Shown here piece by piece: positions 10,205 to 23,557 of a stretch of DNA of 64,000 bases. The DNA is taken from the NCBI GenBank assembly GCA_022354845.1, contig CP031970.1, positions 1 to 64,000 on the forward strand, written 5' to 3'. The translations under genes and the position numbers were made by a program. This stretch comes from Streptococcus suis (lineage in GTDB: Bacteria > Bacillota > Bacilli > Lactobacillales > Streptococcaceae). How positions within the stretch are numbered: position 1 is the stretch's first letter; every line of letters begins with the position of its first letter. The notes below the pieces were generated by a model. The model was not told the DNA's origin, made no database searches, and saw only the letters and a program-made list of their open reading frames with translations.

Positions 10205-10477
10205 ATGAGACTAGATAAATATTTAAAAGTTTCTCGCATTATCAAGCGTCGAACAGTTGCAAAAGAAGTAGCTGATAAGGGAAGAATAAAAGTCAATGGC
10301 ATTTTAGCAAAATCTTCAACAGATTTGAAAATGAATGATCAGATTGAAATCCAATTCGGCAATAAACTACTCACTGTTAAAGTACTTGAAATGAAAGATT
10401 CTACAAAAAAAGAAGATGCACTGAAAATGTATGAAATAATCAGTGAAAAAAGGATAGAAACAGATGAAAAAATCTAA
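10205..10477 (+). CDS. rqcP: S4-domain ribosome quality control protein RqcP
   Basis: The 90-residue S4 RNA-binding protein (YabO/HslR-like) fits RqcP. In Firmicutes RqcP works with RqcH on split 50S subunits during alanine-tail synthesis. The S4 fold spans about residues 1-60, beginning [16 protein letters not shown]. Its place between mfd and divIC is the conserved RqcP position in Bacillales and Lactobacillales. Its end overlaps divIC by 14 bases. Confidence 0.9.
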   Translation: MRLDKYLKVSRIIKRRTVAKEVADKGRIKVNGILAKSSTDLKMNDQIEIQFGNKLLTVKVLEMKDSTKKEDALKMYEIISEKRIETDEKI

Positions 10478-10835
10478 CATCCTCCAACTGAATAATTCGT
10501 TTATTCAGTCAGAACGCCAAAAAAATCAACATTTTCACGAAGAACGACAACGAAAAAATCGTTTTATGGGAGCCATACTTGTTTTAGTCATTTTTTTGTT
10601 TATATTGCCTACTTACAACTTAGTTCAAAGCTATGGTAAGTTGCAAGAAAATGAAAAGAAATTGGTTGAATTAGAAACACGGTATGAAGAATTAGTCGAT
10701 GTTGAAAAGCAAGAATCTCAATTGGTAACCAAATTAAAAGATGAAGATTATGCTACCAAATATGTTCGAGCAAAATATCAATACTCCAAAGAAGGGGAAT
10801 TTGTCTACAATATTCCGGGGTTACCGAATGACTGA
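10464..10835 (+). CDS. divIC: Septum formation initiator DivIC (FtsB family)
   Basis: Bitopic division protein that joins FtsL and DivIB/FtsQ at the septum. The 123 residues have a short basic cytoplasmic N-terminus, one membrane helix (about 36-56) and an extracellular coiled coil (about 57-95). It overlaps rqcP upstream and the next small gene downstream, in a tightly packed operon. Confidence 0.93.
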   Translation: MKKSNILQLNNSFIQSERQKNQHFHEERQRKNRFMGAILVLVIFLFILPTYNLVQSYGKLQENEKKLVELETRYEELVDVEKQESQLVTKLKDEDYATKYVRAKYQYSKEGEFVYNIPGLPND

Positions 10836-10941
10836 GTCTATTTTACAAATTGTGGAGCAATTTTTACAGCATTCTGACGAAAAATTAGAAGAATTATCGC
10901 AAAAAAATAGGGAACTGAAGCTAGAAGAAAAGGAAACATAG
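10828..10941 (+). CDS. Conserved 37-residue protein between divIC and the serine hydrolase
   Basis: Small acidic, highly charged helical peptide beginning [20 protein letters not shown] and ending in a Lys/Glu-rich tail; it probably forms one amphipathic helix. It overlaps the divIC stop (ATG at 10828), giving coupling. From memory, pneumococcus has a similar tiny gene at the same position, which supports it being real. Function is unknown; association with the division proteins is inferred from position only. Confidence 0.7.
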   Translation: MTESILQIVEQFLQHSDEKLEELSQKNRELKLEEKET

Positions 10942-10963
10942 AATAGAGAGGAAAGGAGGGAAT

Positions 10964-12244
10964 ATGCAGAAAAAACTGATCGTATGGTTGTTACCAATTT
11001 TATTTGGATGGCAAGTGGTTGATAGTACTGAAATACCGTTTGAACTCACAGCGCAAGAAGAATATGAATTAACGCAAACTGTTTATGATCAGTATTTTCA
11101 AACAATCCCTCAAAATCCAAATGTTTTTCAAACTGAAAGTATCTATTCTGATGTAAACTTGACTCAGGTAAGTGGACAAATAAAACCAAATCAAGATTTT
11201 TCTATCACAGGAGTAGCAATCAATGAAAGGAAAGAGTTAGTGTATCAATTAGATAATACTCACTATATTCTTGCAAGTAAACAGCTACTCTTTGATGATA
11301 CGATTGTGACCGAATCCACTGTAGAACAAACTTATTGGCTTAAACAAGGATTTACTGTATTGTCCTCCCCAATTTCTAATCAAGCAAAGGAATTGAAAAC
11401 AGACTTGCGGGCCTATCAAGCAATTACCATTTCTAAAATTGCGACAACTGCCATTGGAGACTTTGCCTATATCAGTGATAAAGGCTGGATTTCACTAAAA
11501 GATTTATCAGAAAAAGACAATAGAATGGAAGCTGTTCAAGCATTACTGAGTAGCAACTATTCAAAAAATAATATAGGAATTTATGTAAAAGATTTAACAA
11601 CTGAAACGGAAGCAGGTATCAATCAAGACAAGATATTTTATTCTGCAAGTATTGCTAAGCTCCCTATTTTATACTATGTCCAAGAGCAACTGAATGCTGG
11701 TCAAGTTGCTTTGAACACTACAGTTAAATATACAGCAGAATCAATCTCATTTAATGGGGCATATAAAGTTTCTGGTAGTGGTTCCTTATCAAAAATACCC
11801 GATAACAAAGACTACACCATTGAGGAATTAATTAATAAAACAGCTAAAGAGTCAGATAATGTAGCAAGTAATTTACTTTCATATTATATAGCAAATAAAT
11901 TTGATGATGATTTTTATCAAGTGACGACTGCTGTAACAGGTAGTAGATGGGATATGGTTTCACGTGAAACATCAGCTCAAGTTGCAGGAAAAATGATGGA
12001 AGCCTTATATGAACAAAATGGCTATGTCATAGAAAGTTTATTATCTACCCAATTTGATAACCAACGCATTTCGAAAGACATTCCAGTCCCAGTTGCTCAT
12101 AAGATTGGTGATGCAGATGATGTGAAACATGATGTGGCAATTGTATATGCAGAATCTCCTTTTGTTTTATCCATCTTTACGGATAAATCAAGCTATGATG
12201 AGATTACTCAAATCGCAAATGATATTTATGGTATATTAAAATAA
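10964..12244 (+). CDS. Secreted beta-lactamase-like serine hydrolase
   Basis: Class A beta-lactamase/PBP-type fold, 426 residues. A hydrophobic N-terminus (about 4-17) suggests a signal or anchor. The catalytic SxxK is at S229-K232, SDN at 297-299 and the KTG-equivalent KIG at 380-382. All three motifs are present, so it may be active, but such streptococcal proteins lie in the division/cell-wall operon and are not known as resistance beta-lactamases. The natural substrate is unknown. GGAAAGGAGGG gives a strong ribosome binding site. It abuts tilS with no spacing. Confidence 0.85.
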   Translation: MQKKLIVWLLPILFGWQVVDSTEIPFELTAQEEYELTQTVYDQYFQTIPQNPNVFQTESIYSDVNLTQVSGQIKPNQDFSITGVAINERKELVYQLDNTHYILASKQLLFDDTIVTESTVEQTYWLKQGFTVLSSPISNQAKELKTDLRAYQAITISKIATTAIGDFAYISDKGWISLKDLSEKDNRMEAVQALLSSNYSKNNIGIYVKDLTTETEAGINQDKIFYSASIAKLPILYYVQEQLNAGQVALNTTVKYTAESISFNGAYKVSGSGSLSKIPDNKDYTIEELINKTAKESDNVASNLLSYYIANKFDDDFYQVTTAVTGSRWDMVSRETSAQVAGKMMEALYEQNGYVIESLLSTQFDNQRISKDIPVPVAHKIGDADDVKHDVAIVYAESPFVLSIFTDKSSYDEITQIANDIYGILK

Positions 12245-13513
12245 ATGAAAAATAAATTTTTAAAAGTGACACAGGAAGGTCACTTTTTTGATAAACACAA
12301 GAAAGTATTAGTGGCCGTATCAGGTGGTTTAGATTCTATGAATCTATTTCATCTCTTGTACGAATACAGCAAAGAATTAGGAATTGAACTTGGACTTGCC
12401 CATGTCAACCATGGACAAAGAGAGGAATCTGTTACTGAGGAAAAATATCTCAAACAGTTAGCAAAAGATTGTGAAGTACCTTTCTATTTATCCCGCTTTG
12501 AAGGAATATTTTCAGAAGAAGCAGCACGTAAATGGCGCTATACATTTTTTGCGGAAGTTATGGAGAAAGAGGGATACACTGCTCTAGTCACAGCCCATCA
12601 TGCTGATGATCAAGCCGAGACGGTGTTGATGCGTTTGATAAGAGGGAGTCGACTGCGCCACCTATCTGCCATTAAGTCTATTCAACCCTTTGCCTCAGGT
12701 GAGCTTATCCGACCACTACTATCTTTCCATAAAACCGAGTTTGAAGACTTATTTCACTTTGAAGATAGTAGTAATACAGATTTGGGATATTTTCGAAATA
12801 GAGTCAGAAATAACTACATTCCACAGTTAAAACAAGAAAATCCTAAAATTGATGTGGCACTCAATCATCTAGCAGATGATACCAATTACATCTATCAAGC
12901 ATTACGAGACTTAACAAAGGATATATCAACAACTGACTTGGTAAGTTTTCAACAACAGACACCTGCGGTTCAACGCGTCTTAGTTGAAGAGTATTTAGAT
13001 AATTTTCCTGATTTACAACTCTCTCGTTCTCAGTTCGAGCAATTGATACATATATTACAATCGAATAAGAACTATTATCATATATTAAAAAATGACTATG
13101 TACTAGAGAAAAACTATCAGAATTTTCGTATCTATAAAATAGGACCAGAGACGTATAGCCAACAGAAAAAAATCGTGATAAAATCAGAAGGTATTTTTTC
13201 ATATGATTCTTATATTTTTTCTCTGAACCACCCCTTAAAAGATGCGGATTGGGTAATTTATTTTCCAACAGATGAACCAATTTTATTAAGAGGAAGACAA
13301 GCAGGAGATACTATCCTAGTAAATGGTATCACTAAAAAACTGCGTCGCTGGTTTATTGACCATAAAATTCCACAAAAAATTAGACAGGAGGCTATTATCA
13401 TCGAACAATCGGATAAAATATACGGAATTGTAAAACTAGTGACTAGTGATTTGAGTAAATTTGCAAAGAATGATATAATTAAGGCTACCTTATATATAAA
13501 AATGAAAGAGTAG
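12245..13513 (+). CDS. tilS: tRNA(Ile2)-lysidine synthase
   Basis: Converts the wobble C of the CAT-anticodon tRNA-Ile2 to lysidine so that it reads AUA. The 422 residues have the N-type ATP pyrophosphatase motif SGGLDS at 26-31 and the C-terminal TilS domain. The ATG directly follows the upstream stop and there is no clear ribosome binding site, so translation is probably coupled. A terminator-like hairpin lies in codons 6-15. A likely substrate tRNA is at 22939. Confidence 0.96.
   Translation: MKNKFLKVTQEGHFFDKHKKVLVAVSGGLDSMNLFHLLYEYSKELGIELGLAHVNHGQREESVTEEKYLKQLAKDCEVPFYLSRFEGIFSEEAARKWRYTFFAEVMEKEGYTALVTAHHADDQAETVLMRLIRGSRLRHLSAIKSIQPFASGELIRPLLSFHKTEFEDLFHFEDSSNTDLGYFRNRVRNNYIPQLKQENPKIDVALNHLADDTNYIYQALRDLTKDISTTDLVSFQQQTPAVQRVLVEEYLDNFPDLQLSRSQFEQLIHILQSNKNYYHILKNDYVLEKNYQNFRIYKIGPETYSQQKKIVIKSEGIFSYDSYIFSLNHPLKDADWVIYFPTDEPILLRGRQAGDTILVNGITKKLRRWFIDHKIPQKIRQEAIIIEQSDKIYGIVKLVTSDLSKFAKNDIIKATLYIKMKE
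12262..12289 (+). terminator. Terminator-like hairpin inside the start of tilS
   Basis: A perfect 9-bp stem AAAAGTGAC (12262-12270) and GTCACTTTT (12279-12287), with an 8-base loop and a T6 run, lies wholly in the tilS coding sequence. It could reduce read-through into tilS-hpt-ftsH unless ribosomes disrupt it. Confidence 0.5.
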
Positions 13514-13520
13514 AACAACT

Positions 13521-14063
13521 ATGTTGGACAAAGATATAAAGAAAATTCTTATTTCAGAAGAAGAGATATTCGAAAAAAGTAAAGAACTCGGACAAATTAT
13601 TGCGAAAGAATATGCTGATAAGAAGCCACTTCTCGTTGGTATTTTGAAAGGTTCTATTCCTTTTATGGCAGAACTTATCAAACATATTGATGCCCATATT
13701 GAAACAGACTATATGGTTGTTTCAAGTTACCATGGTGGTACTGAAAGTAGTGGGACAGTTAAAATTGTCAAAGACTTAGACAATAGTGTTGCTGGTCGTC
13801 ATATTATTTTTGTAGAAGATATCATTGATACTGGTCGCACACTGAAAGAATTAAAAGAACTCTTTGCGTTGCGACAAGCTGCATCAATTAAAATTGCTAC
13901 ACTTCTAGATAAACCTGAAGGTCGTGTTGTAGAAATAGAACCAGACTATACTTGTTTCACCATTCCAAATGAATTTGTAGTAGGGTTTGGATTAGATTAT
14001 GACGAAAATTACCGTAACCTTCCTTATGTTGGTGTACTCAAAGAGGAAGTTTATACAAAATAG
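13521..14063 (+). CDS. hpt: Hypoxanthine-guanine phosphoribosyltransferase
   Basis: Purine salvage enzyme joining hypoxanthine or guanine to PRPP. The 180 residues match the type I PRTase family, with the PRPP-binding motif VEDIIDTG at 98-105. The tilS-hpt-ftsH order is conserved in Firmicutes. It starts 7 bases after tilS. Confidence 0.97.
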   Translation: MLDKDIKKILISEEEIFEKSKELGQIIAKEYADKKPLLVGILKGSIPFMAELIKHIDAHIETDYMVVSSYHGGTESSGTVKIVKDLDNSVAGRHIIFVEDIIDTGRTLKELKELFALRQAASIKIATLLDKPEGRVVEIEPDYTCFTIPNEFVVGFGLDYDENYRNLPYVGVLKEEVYTK

Positions 14064-14084
14064 AAAAAGGTTTCCTATAATATT

Positions 14085-16055
14085 ATGAACAATCAACCAA
14101 ATAAAGGATTTATAAAAAATCCTTTTCTCATTATTCTCGTTATAGCGACCTTGGTTACAGCTTTTCAATTTTTTAATGCTGATCAACAGGTTGCAACACA
14201 AGAAATTAGCTATTCACAAGTCATTACGGAATTAAAAAATGACAATGTATCTGAAATTACATATCAACCTGATTCAAGTGTCATCGAAATAACAGGTACA
14301 TATAAAGAAGAACAAGAAGCTAATGATGAACTCGCATCTTCTATCAAATTATTCCAAGTCTCTAGTACAATTAAATATAAAAACTTTAAGGCTCTAATAC
14401 TTCCATCTGAAACAAGTTTGTCAGAATTACAAACACTTGCGGGTGAAAATGGTGTTAAAGTTACAGTTAAACCAGAGAGTACAAATGGCTTATGGTTTAG
14501 TATCTTGATAAATCTTGTTCCACTCATTATTTTTGGTGTATTTTTCATGATGATGATGAACCAAGGTGGCGGTGGAGCACGCGGAGCAATGAACTTTGGT
14601 CGAAACAAAGCTAAAGCTCTAGAACAAAGCAATATAAAAGTACGTTTCTCAGACGTCGCAGGTGCAGAAGAAGAAAAACAAGAACTGGTAGAAGTTGTTG
14701 AATTCTTGAAAGATCCTAAACGTTTCACGAAATTAGGTGCTCGTATTCCTGCCGGCGTCCTTTTAGAGGGCCCTCCGGGAACAGGTAAAACACTACTTGC
14801 TAAAGCTGTGGCTGGTGAAGCCGGTGTACCATTCTTTTCTATTTCAGGTTCTGATTTTGTTGAAATGTTTGTTGGTGTTGGTGCTAGTCGTGTACGTTCA
14901 CTTTTTGAAGATGCTAAAAAAGTAGCCCCAGCCATTATTTTCATCGATGAAATTGATGCCGTTGGTCGCCAACGTGGCGTCGGCATGGGTGGCGGTAATG
15001 ATGAACGCGAACAAACTCTTAACCAACTCTTGATTGAAATGGATGGTTTTGAAGGAAACGAAGGAATTATTGTTATTGCTGCAACAAACCGTAGTGATGT
15101 ACTTGATCCAGCTTTGCTTCGTCCAGGGCGTTTTGACCGTAAAGTATTGGTTGGCCGTCCAGATGTTAAAGGTCGCGAAGCTATTCTTAAGGTTCATGCT
15201 AAAAATAAACCACTTGCAGCAGACGTTGATTTAAAATTAGTAGCACAACAAACACCAGGTTTTGTTGGAGCTGATTTAGAGAATGTTCTAAACGAAGCTG
15301 CACTTGTTGCAGCTCGACGAAATAAAACGATTATTGATGCATCTGATATTGATGAAGCAGAAGATCGTGTCATTGCAGGTCCATCTAAGAAAGATCGTAA
15401 GGTGTCTGCTAAAGAACGTGAATTAGTTGCCTATCATGAAGCGGGACACACTATTGTAGGTCTTGTTTTATCAAACGCTCGTGAGGTACATAAAGTAACT
15501 ATCGTCCCACGTGGTCGTGCAGGAGGTTACATGATTGCACTACCTAAGGAAGACCAAATGCTTCTTTCAAAAGATGATATGAAAGAACAATTGGCAGGCC
15601 TTATGGGTGGACGTGTAGCAGAAGAAATTATCTTCAATACACAGACCACAGGAGCGTCAAACGACTTCGAACAAGCAACGCAGATGGCGCGTGCAATGGT
15701 TGCAGAGTATGGTATGAGTGAAAAAATGGGTCCAATGCAGTATGAAGGGAACCATGCAATGTTTGGTGGTCAAACCACTCAGAAATATATTTCAGAACGG
15801 ACTGCTTATGAATTAGATAATGAAGTCAGAGACTTATTAAATGAAGCTCGAAACAAAGCAGCAGATATTATCCAGTCAAACCGTGAAACGCATAAACTCA
15901 TCGCTGAGGCATTGCTCAAATATGAAACACTTGACAGTGTCCAAATAAAATCACTCTATGAAACAGGCAAAATGCCTGAGCATACCGAACATGGTGAGGA
16001 CGATGTCCATCCACTTTCATACGATGAGATAAAAAATAAAATGAATGATCAGTAA
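14085..16055 (+). CDS. ftsH: ATP-dependent zinc metalloprotease FtsH
   Basis: Membrane-anchored AAA+ protease that degrades misfolded membrane proteins and regulators. The 656 residues contain two membrane helices (about 10-27 and 128-148), AAA Walker A GPPGTGKT at 229-236, the SRH region, and the zinc site HEAGH at 451-455. The C-terminus is acidic and disordered. It ends in a 10-bp hairpin just ahead of the rRNA promoters. Confidence 0.98.
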   Translation: MNNQPNKGFIKNPFLIILVIATLVTAFQFFNADQQVATQEISYSQVITELKNDNVSEITYQPDSSVIEITGTYKEEQEANDELASSIKLFQVSSTIKYKNFKALILPSETSLSELQTLAGENGVKVTVKPESTNGLWFSILINLVPLIIFGVFFMMMMNQGGGGARGAMNFGRNKAKALEQSNIKVRFSDVAGAEEEKQELVEVVEFLKDPKRFTKLGARIPAGVLLEGPPGTGKTLLAKAVAGEAGVPFFSISGSDFVEMFVGVGASRVRSLFEDAKKVAPAIIFIDEIDAVGRQRGVGMGGGNDEREQTLNQLLIEMDGFEGNEGIIVIAATNRSDVLDPALLRPGRFDRKVLVGRPDVKGREAILKVHAKNKPLAADVDLKLVAQQTPGFVGADLENVLNEAALVAARRNKTIIDASDIDEAEDRVIAGPSKKDRKVSAKERELVAYHEAGHTIVGLVLSNAREVHKVTIVPRGRAGGYMIALPKEDQMLLSKDDMKEQLAGLMGGRVAEEIIFNTQTTGASNDFEQATQMARAMVAEYGMSEKMGPMQYEGNHAMFGGQTTQKYISERTAYELDNEVRDLLNEARNKAADIIQSNRETHKLIAEALLKYETLDSVQIKSLYETGKMPEHTEHGEDDVHPLSYDEIKNKMNDQ

Positions 16056-16097
16056 TAAAATAATTCAAAATATAAATGATTGTTCAAAATAAATTCC

Positions 16098-16125
16098 CAT
16101 AGCGCTCGTGATTAAGAGCGCTATG
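16098..16125 (+). terminator. Hairpin after ftsH
   Basis: CATAGCGCTC (16098-16107) and GAGCGCTATG (16116-16125) form a perfect 10-bp stem. The T run after it is short, so it may be a weak terminator. Confidence 0.7.
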
Positions 16126-16610
16126 TTTGGTATTTAGAGAAATATACAAAGAAACTTCTCTTAGATATTAGTACAAAAATGAATGAAAATACAGTTGAAA
16201 ATATAGTATGAAAAAAAACGAAAAAAGTTTGAAAAAGTAGTTGACAATGATGGATAAGATTTGATAGAATAATTGAGTTGTCTCGCAAGACTAGTCAGCT
16301 TAAAAAAACGAAAAAGTTTAAAAAAGCAGTTGACAATAGTAAGTGAAGATGATAGAATAATTGAGTTGTCTCTTGAGGGCGATTGATACAAAGGGAACGA
16401 AAAAAGTTTCAAAAAAGTATTGACAAGACCTTGAAAAAGTGATATACTAATATAGTTGTCGCAAGGACGTGACAACGACAAGACCTTTGAAAATTAAAGA
16501 AGACGAACCAAACGTGCAGGGTGATTTATCTAAGGATAAATCGTCAATGACAAAACAAAAAACAATAAAACGGAAAGCTAGCAATAGCTTGAGTTTGAAT
16601 CAAAACTTTT
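16126..16610 (+). promoter_or_regulatory. Three stacked rRNA promoters and 16S leader
   Basis: P1: TTGACA 16241-16246, TAGAAT 16265-16270, spacer 18. P2: TTGACA 16330-16335, TAGAAT 16353-16358, spacer 17. P3: TTGACA 16420-16425, TATACT 16443-16448, spacer 17. Each is preceded by an A-rich block like AACGAAAAAAGTTT, probably an UP element for RNA polymerase alpha. P1 and P2 are diverged copies of a roughly 72-base unit that also includes the initial transcribed region GAGTTGTCTC. AAAATTAAAGAAGAC at 16490-16504 is the left arm of the pre-16S processing stem. No gene is seen. Confidence 0.9.
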
Positions 16611-18169
<1,559 letters not shown>

Positions 18170-18188
18170 AAAAGGAACCTGTACGTTA

Positions 18189-18203
18189 GTCTTCTTTAAT
18201 TTT
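18189..18203 (+). other. Right arm of the pre-16S processing stem
   Basis: GTCTTCTTTAATTTT is the exact reverse complement of 16490-16504. The pairing loops out the 16S for RNase III cleavage. Confidence 0.8.
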
Positions 18204-18235
18204 GAGAGGTTTTGTTAAGAAAAGACCACAAATGT

Positions 18236-18308
18236 GGGGCCTTAGCTCAGCTGGGAGAGCGCCTGCTTTGCACGCAGGAGGTCAGCGGTTCGATCCCGCT
18301 AGGCTCCA
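18236..18308 (+). tRNA. tRNA-Ala (TGC)
   Basis: 73-nt cloverleaf in the 16S-23S spacer, with anticodon loop TTTGCAC. A single spacer tRNA-Ala is the usual streptococcal arrangement. CCA is not encoded. Confidence 0.97.
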
Positions 18309-18610
18309 TTAGGATAGAAATCCTACTAAACTGAATAACAGTGAAGTTGAATTCACGACTAACTTCTTAGGAAAATAGATCATCTTCCTTGTGTGCAAGA
18401 CACACATTGTCAGATTCCTAATTTTCTACAGAAGTTTCGCAGAAGCGACCGTCGTTCATATCCTAAACTTGTCCATTGAAAATTGAATATCTATCAAACA
18501 ATCCTTATGTATTTGAAAAGATACATAAAGAAATAGTAACAAGAAAATAAACCGAAAACGCTGTGAATATTTAATGAGTTTTCTAATTTTTGAAAAAATT
18601 AGGTTAATAA
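18309..18610 (+). other. Second half of the 16S-23S spacer
   Basis: No gene. AAAATTGAATATCTAT at 18479-18494 is the left arm of the pre-23S processing stem; the exact complement lies at 21630-21645, after the 23S gene. Confidence 0.8.
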
Positions 18611-21511
<2,901 letters not shown>

Positions 21512-21629
21512 AGAATAAGTAAAGAGAACGTAAAGAAAAGCGTATGATTTATCTAAATCAGTAGCTTTTTAGTTCGAGTACAAATACTCACGAGTCAATA
21601 TTGACAGCGTTGGTTTTTCTTGTTAGAAT

Positions 21630-21645
21630 ATAGATATTCAATTTT
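21630..21645 (+). other. Right arm of the pre-23S processing stem
   Basis: ATAGATATTCAATTTT pairs perfectly with 18479-18494; flanking TTGTC/GACAA segments extend the match. Confidence 0.8.
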
Positions 21646-21664
21646 GAGTTGACAAGACTCAGTA

Positions 21665-21780
21665 GTTAAGTGACGATAGCCTAGGAGATACACCTGTACC
21701 CATGCCGAACACAGCAGTTAAGCCCTAGAACGCCTGAAGTAGTTGGGGGTTGCCCCCTGTTAGATACGGTAGTCGCTTAG
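21665..21780 (+). rRNA. 5S ribosomal RNA
   Basis: 116 nt, starting GTTAAGTGACGATAGCC and closing with the complementary GTCGCTTAG. Standard streptococcal 5S with the CCGAACACAG loop region. Confidence 0.95.
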
Positions 21781-21787
21781 CAAGATT

Positions 21788-21905
21788 TGGAGAGAAATCT
21801 CCATATGGGAGTTTAGCTTAGTTGAAAGTGAGAGGCAATCGAGCTTTCAAGTTGGAGATGAGGAAGACGAAGTTTTCTTCATTGCCCAGCTGAGCTAAGT
21901 CCCAC
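21788..21905 (+). repeat. tRNA-like inverted repeat between 5S and tRNA-Val
   Basis: A GAAA-capped hairpin (TGGAGA/TCTCCA, 21788-21803) is followed by a degenerate forward copy of a tRNA 5' half (GGGAGTTTAGCTTAGTTG, 21807-21824). Near 21885-21903 an inverted copy appears (CAGCTGAGCTAAGTCCC). Together they can fold into one long imperfect stem. An inner stem GAGGAAGAC/GTTTTCTTC with loop GAA sits at about 21859-21880. It looks like the remnant of an ancestral tRNA rearrangement. Confidence 0.55.
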
Positions 21906-21910
21906 CCATT

Positions 21911-21983
21911 GGGAGTTTAGCTCAGCTGGGAGAGCATCTGCCTTACAAGCAGAGGGTCAGCGGTTCGATCCCGTTAACTCCCA
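21911..21983 (+). tRNA. tRNA-Val (TAC)
   Basis: 73 nt, anticodon loop CTTACAA, first of sixteen tRNAs after 5S. Acceptor GGGAGTT/AACTCCC. Confidence 0.96.
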
Positions 21984-22096
21984 TATCATGTTACTAAAAG
22001 CGTTAATAAATCCGAATGAAAATAGGAAACTGACACAGAGTGAATGACTCTAGAAAGTTAATTTTTTTCACTAGGATTTTAGCTTGAGTACAGATA

Positions 22097-22169
22097 GGTC
22101 CCGTAGTGTAGCGGTTATCACGTCGCCCTGTCACGGCGAAGATCGCGGGTTCGATTCCCGTCGGGACCG
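22097..22169 (+). tRNA. tRNA-Asp (GTC)
   Basis: Anticodon loop CTGTCAC; acceptor GGTCCCG/CGGGACC with discriminator G, an Asp identity feature. Confidence 0.96.
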
Positions 22170-22207
22170 TTCGGATTGTTTGTGGTACAATTCAAAGAAA
22201 GATATAA

Positions 22208-22280
22208 GACTCGTTAGCTCAGTTGGTAGAGCAATTGACTTTTAATCAATGGGTCGCTGGTTCGAGCCCAGCACGAGTCA
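22208..22280 (+). tRNA. tRNA-Lys (TTT)
   Basis: 73 nt; anticodon loop CTTTTAA; acceptor GACTCGT/ACGAGTC. Confidence 0.96.
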
Positions 22281-22283
22281 TAT

Positions 22284-22365
22284 GCGGGTTTGGCGGAATT
22301 GGCAGACGCACCAGATTTAGGATCTGGCGCTTTCGGGCGTGGGGGTTCAAGTCCCTTAACCCGCA
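22284..22365 (+). tRNA. tRNA-Leu (TAG)
   Basis: 82 nt with a long variable arm, as expected for Leu; anticodon loop TTTAGGA. Confidence 0.96.
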
Positions 22366-22380
22366 TAGAAATAGAGATAG

Positions 22381-22453
22381 GCCGGCTTAGCTCAGTTGGT
22401 AGAGCATCTGATTTGTAATCAGAGGGTCGCGTGTTCAAGTCATGTAGCCGGCA
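22381..22453 (+). tRNA. tRNA-Thr (TGT)
   Basis: 73 nt; anticodon loop TTTGTAA; acceptor GCCGGCT/AGCCGGC. Confidence 0.96.
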
Positions 22454-22465
22454 TTCAGAAGAATT

Positions 22466-22537
22466 GCGAACGTAGTTCAGTGGTAGAACACCACCTTGCC
22501 AAGGTGGGGGTCGCGGGTTCGAATCCCGTCGTTCGCT
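22466..22537 (+). tRNA. tRNA-Gly (GCC)
   Basis: 72 nt; anticodon loop TTGCCAA; acceptor GCGAACG/CGTTCGC. Confidence 0.96.
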
Positions 22538-22543
22538 TTAAGA

Positions 22544-22627
22544 GCCGGGGTGGCGGAACTGGCAGACGCACAGGACTTAAAATCCTGCGATGGCAACATC
22601 GTACCGGTTCGATTCCGGTCCTCGGCA
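22544..22627 (+). tRNA. tRNA-Leu (TAA)
   Basis: 84 nt with a long variable arm; anticodon loop CTTAAAA; one G-T pair in the acceptor stem. Confidence 0.95.
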
Positions 22628-22646
22628 TGGACTACATATATAGTTA

Positions 22647-22720
22647 GCACCCTTAGCTCAATTGGATAGAGTACCTGACTACGAATCAGGCGGTTAGAGG
22701 TTCGACTCCTCTAGGGTGCA
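22647..22720 (+). tRNA. tRNA-Arg (ACG)
   Basis: 74 nt; anticodon loop CTACGAA; the A34 is expected to be deaminated to inosine by TadA. Confidence 0.96.
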
Positions 22721-22767
22721 TCACTCGCTTAATGGAGACGTTAGGGGAGCTTTATTTTTAATGATAT

Positions 22768-22841
22768 CGGGAAGTAGCTCAGCTTGGTAGAGTACTTGGT
22801 TTGGGACCAAGGTGTCGCAGGTTCGAATCCTGTCTTCCCGA
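22768..22841 (+). tRNA. tRNA-Pro (TGG)
   Basis: 74 nt; anticodon loop TTTGGGA; acceptor CGGGAAG/CTTCCCG. Confidence 0.96.
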
Positions 22842-22851
22842 TTCAATATTT

Positions 22852-22925
22852 GGCGGTGTAGCTCAGCTGGCTAGAGCGTCCGGTTCATACCCGGGAGGTC
22901 GGGGGTTCGATCCCCTTCGCCGCTA
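22852..22925 (+). tRNA. tRNA-Met (CAT), elongator
   Basis: 74 nt; anticodon loop TTCATAC; sequence close to the known Bacillus elongator Met tRNA. The first acceptor pair is G-T. Confidence 0.9.
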
Positions 22926-22938
22926 TTAACTTGTTGCT

Positions 22939-23012
22939 GGACCTTTAGCTCAGCTGGTTAGAGCTCTCGGCTCATAACCGAGCGGTCGTAGGTTCAAGTC
23001 CTACAAGGTCCA
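22939..23012 (+). tRNA. tRNA with CAT anticodon, probably tRNA-Ile2
   Basis: 74 nt; anticodon loop CTCATAA. The body (GGACCTTTAGCTCAG and matching acceptor) resembles bacterial Ile2 tRNAs, whose C34 is changed to lysidine by TilS (encoded at 12245). An elongator Met and an initiator tRNA are present separately in this cluster, which supports Ile2. Sequence alone cannot fully exclude a second Met tRNA. Confidence 0.75.
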
Positions 23013-23015
23013 TTT

Positions 23016-23105
23016 GGAGGATTACCCAAGTCCGGCTGAAGGGAACGGTCTTGAAAACCGTCAGGCGTGTAAAAGCGTGCGTGGGTTCGAATCCCACATC
23101 CTCCT
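23016..23105 (+). tRNA. tRNA-Ser (TGA)
   Basis: 90 nt with a long variable arm; anticodon loop CTTGAAA. The discriminator base appears to be T. Confidence 0.94.
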
Positions 23106-23116
23106 TTACTTATTAT

Positions 23117-23190
<74 letters not shown>

Positions 23191-23212
23191 TTCTATTTAT
23201 ATTATGGATTAT

Positions 23213-23285
23213 GGCTCGGTAGCTCAGTTGGTAGAGCAATGGATTGAAGCTCCATGTGTCGGCGGTTCGATTCCGTCTCGCGCCA
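23213..23285 (+). tRNA. tRNA-Phe (GAA)
   Basis: 73 nt; anticodon loop TTGAAGC. Acceptor GGCTCGG against TCGCGCC leaves one T-C mismatch, which I believe is normal in streptococcal Phe tRNA. Confidence 0.93.
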
Positions 23286-23321
23286 TTACATGGCTATGTC
23301 CAAGTAGTTACTTTATTTCTT

Positions 23322-23395
<74 letters not shown>

Positions 23396-23406
23396 TAAAA
23401 TAATAT

Positions 23407-23494
23407 GGAGAATTACTCAAGAGGCTGAAGAGGACGGTTTGCTAAATCGTTAGGTCGGGTAACTGGCGCAAGGGTTCGAATCCCTTATTCTCCG
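23407..23494 (+). tRNA. tRNA-Ser (GCT)
   Basis: 88 nt with a long variable arm; anticodon loop TTGCTAA; discriminator G. Last tRNA of the cluster. Confidence 0.95.
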
Positions 23495-23500
23495 TAAGTG

Positions 23501-23531
23501 AACGAGATTATCTATTGATATTCTCGTTTTA
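23501..23531 (+). terminator. Terminator of the rRNA-tRNA operon
   Basis: AACGAGA (23501-23507) pairs with TCTCGTT (23522-23528) and is followed by Ts. Confidence 0.8.
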
Positions 23532-23557
23532 TTGTATTTTCAGTAGAGGGTCTTTTA

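Noticed and set aside
12359-12366. TACGAATA (cin-box octamer) inside tilS
   Set aside because: It lies in coding sequence in a core gene, with no operon start after it; chance occurrence.
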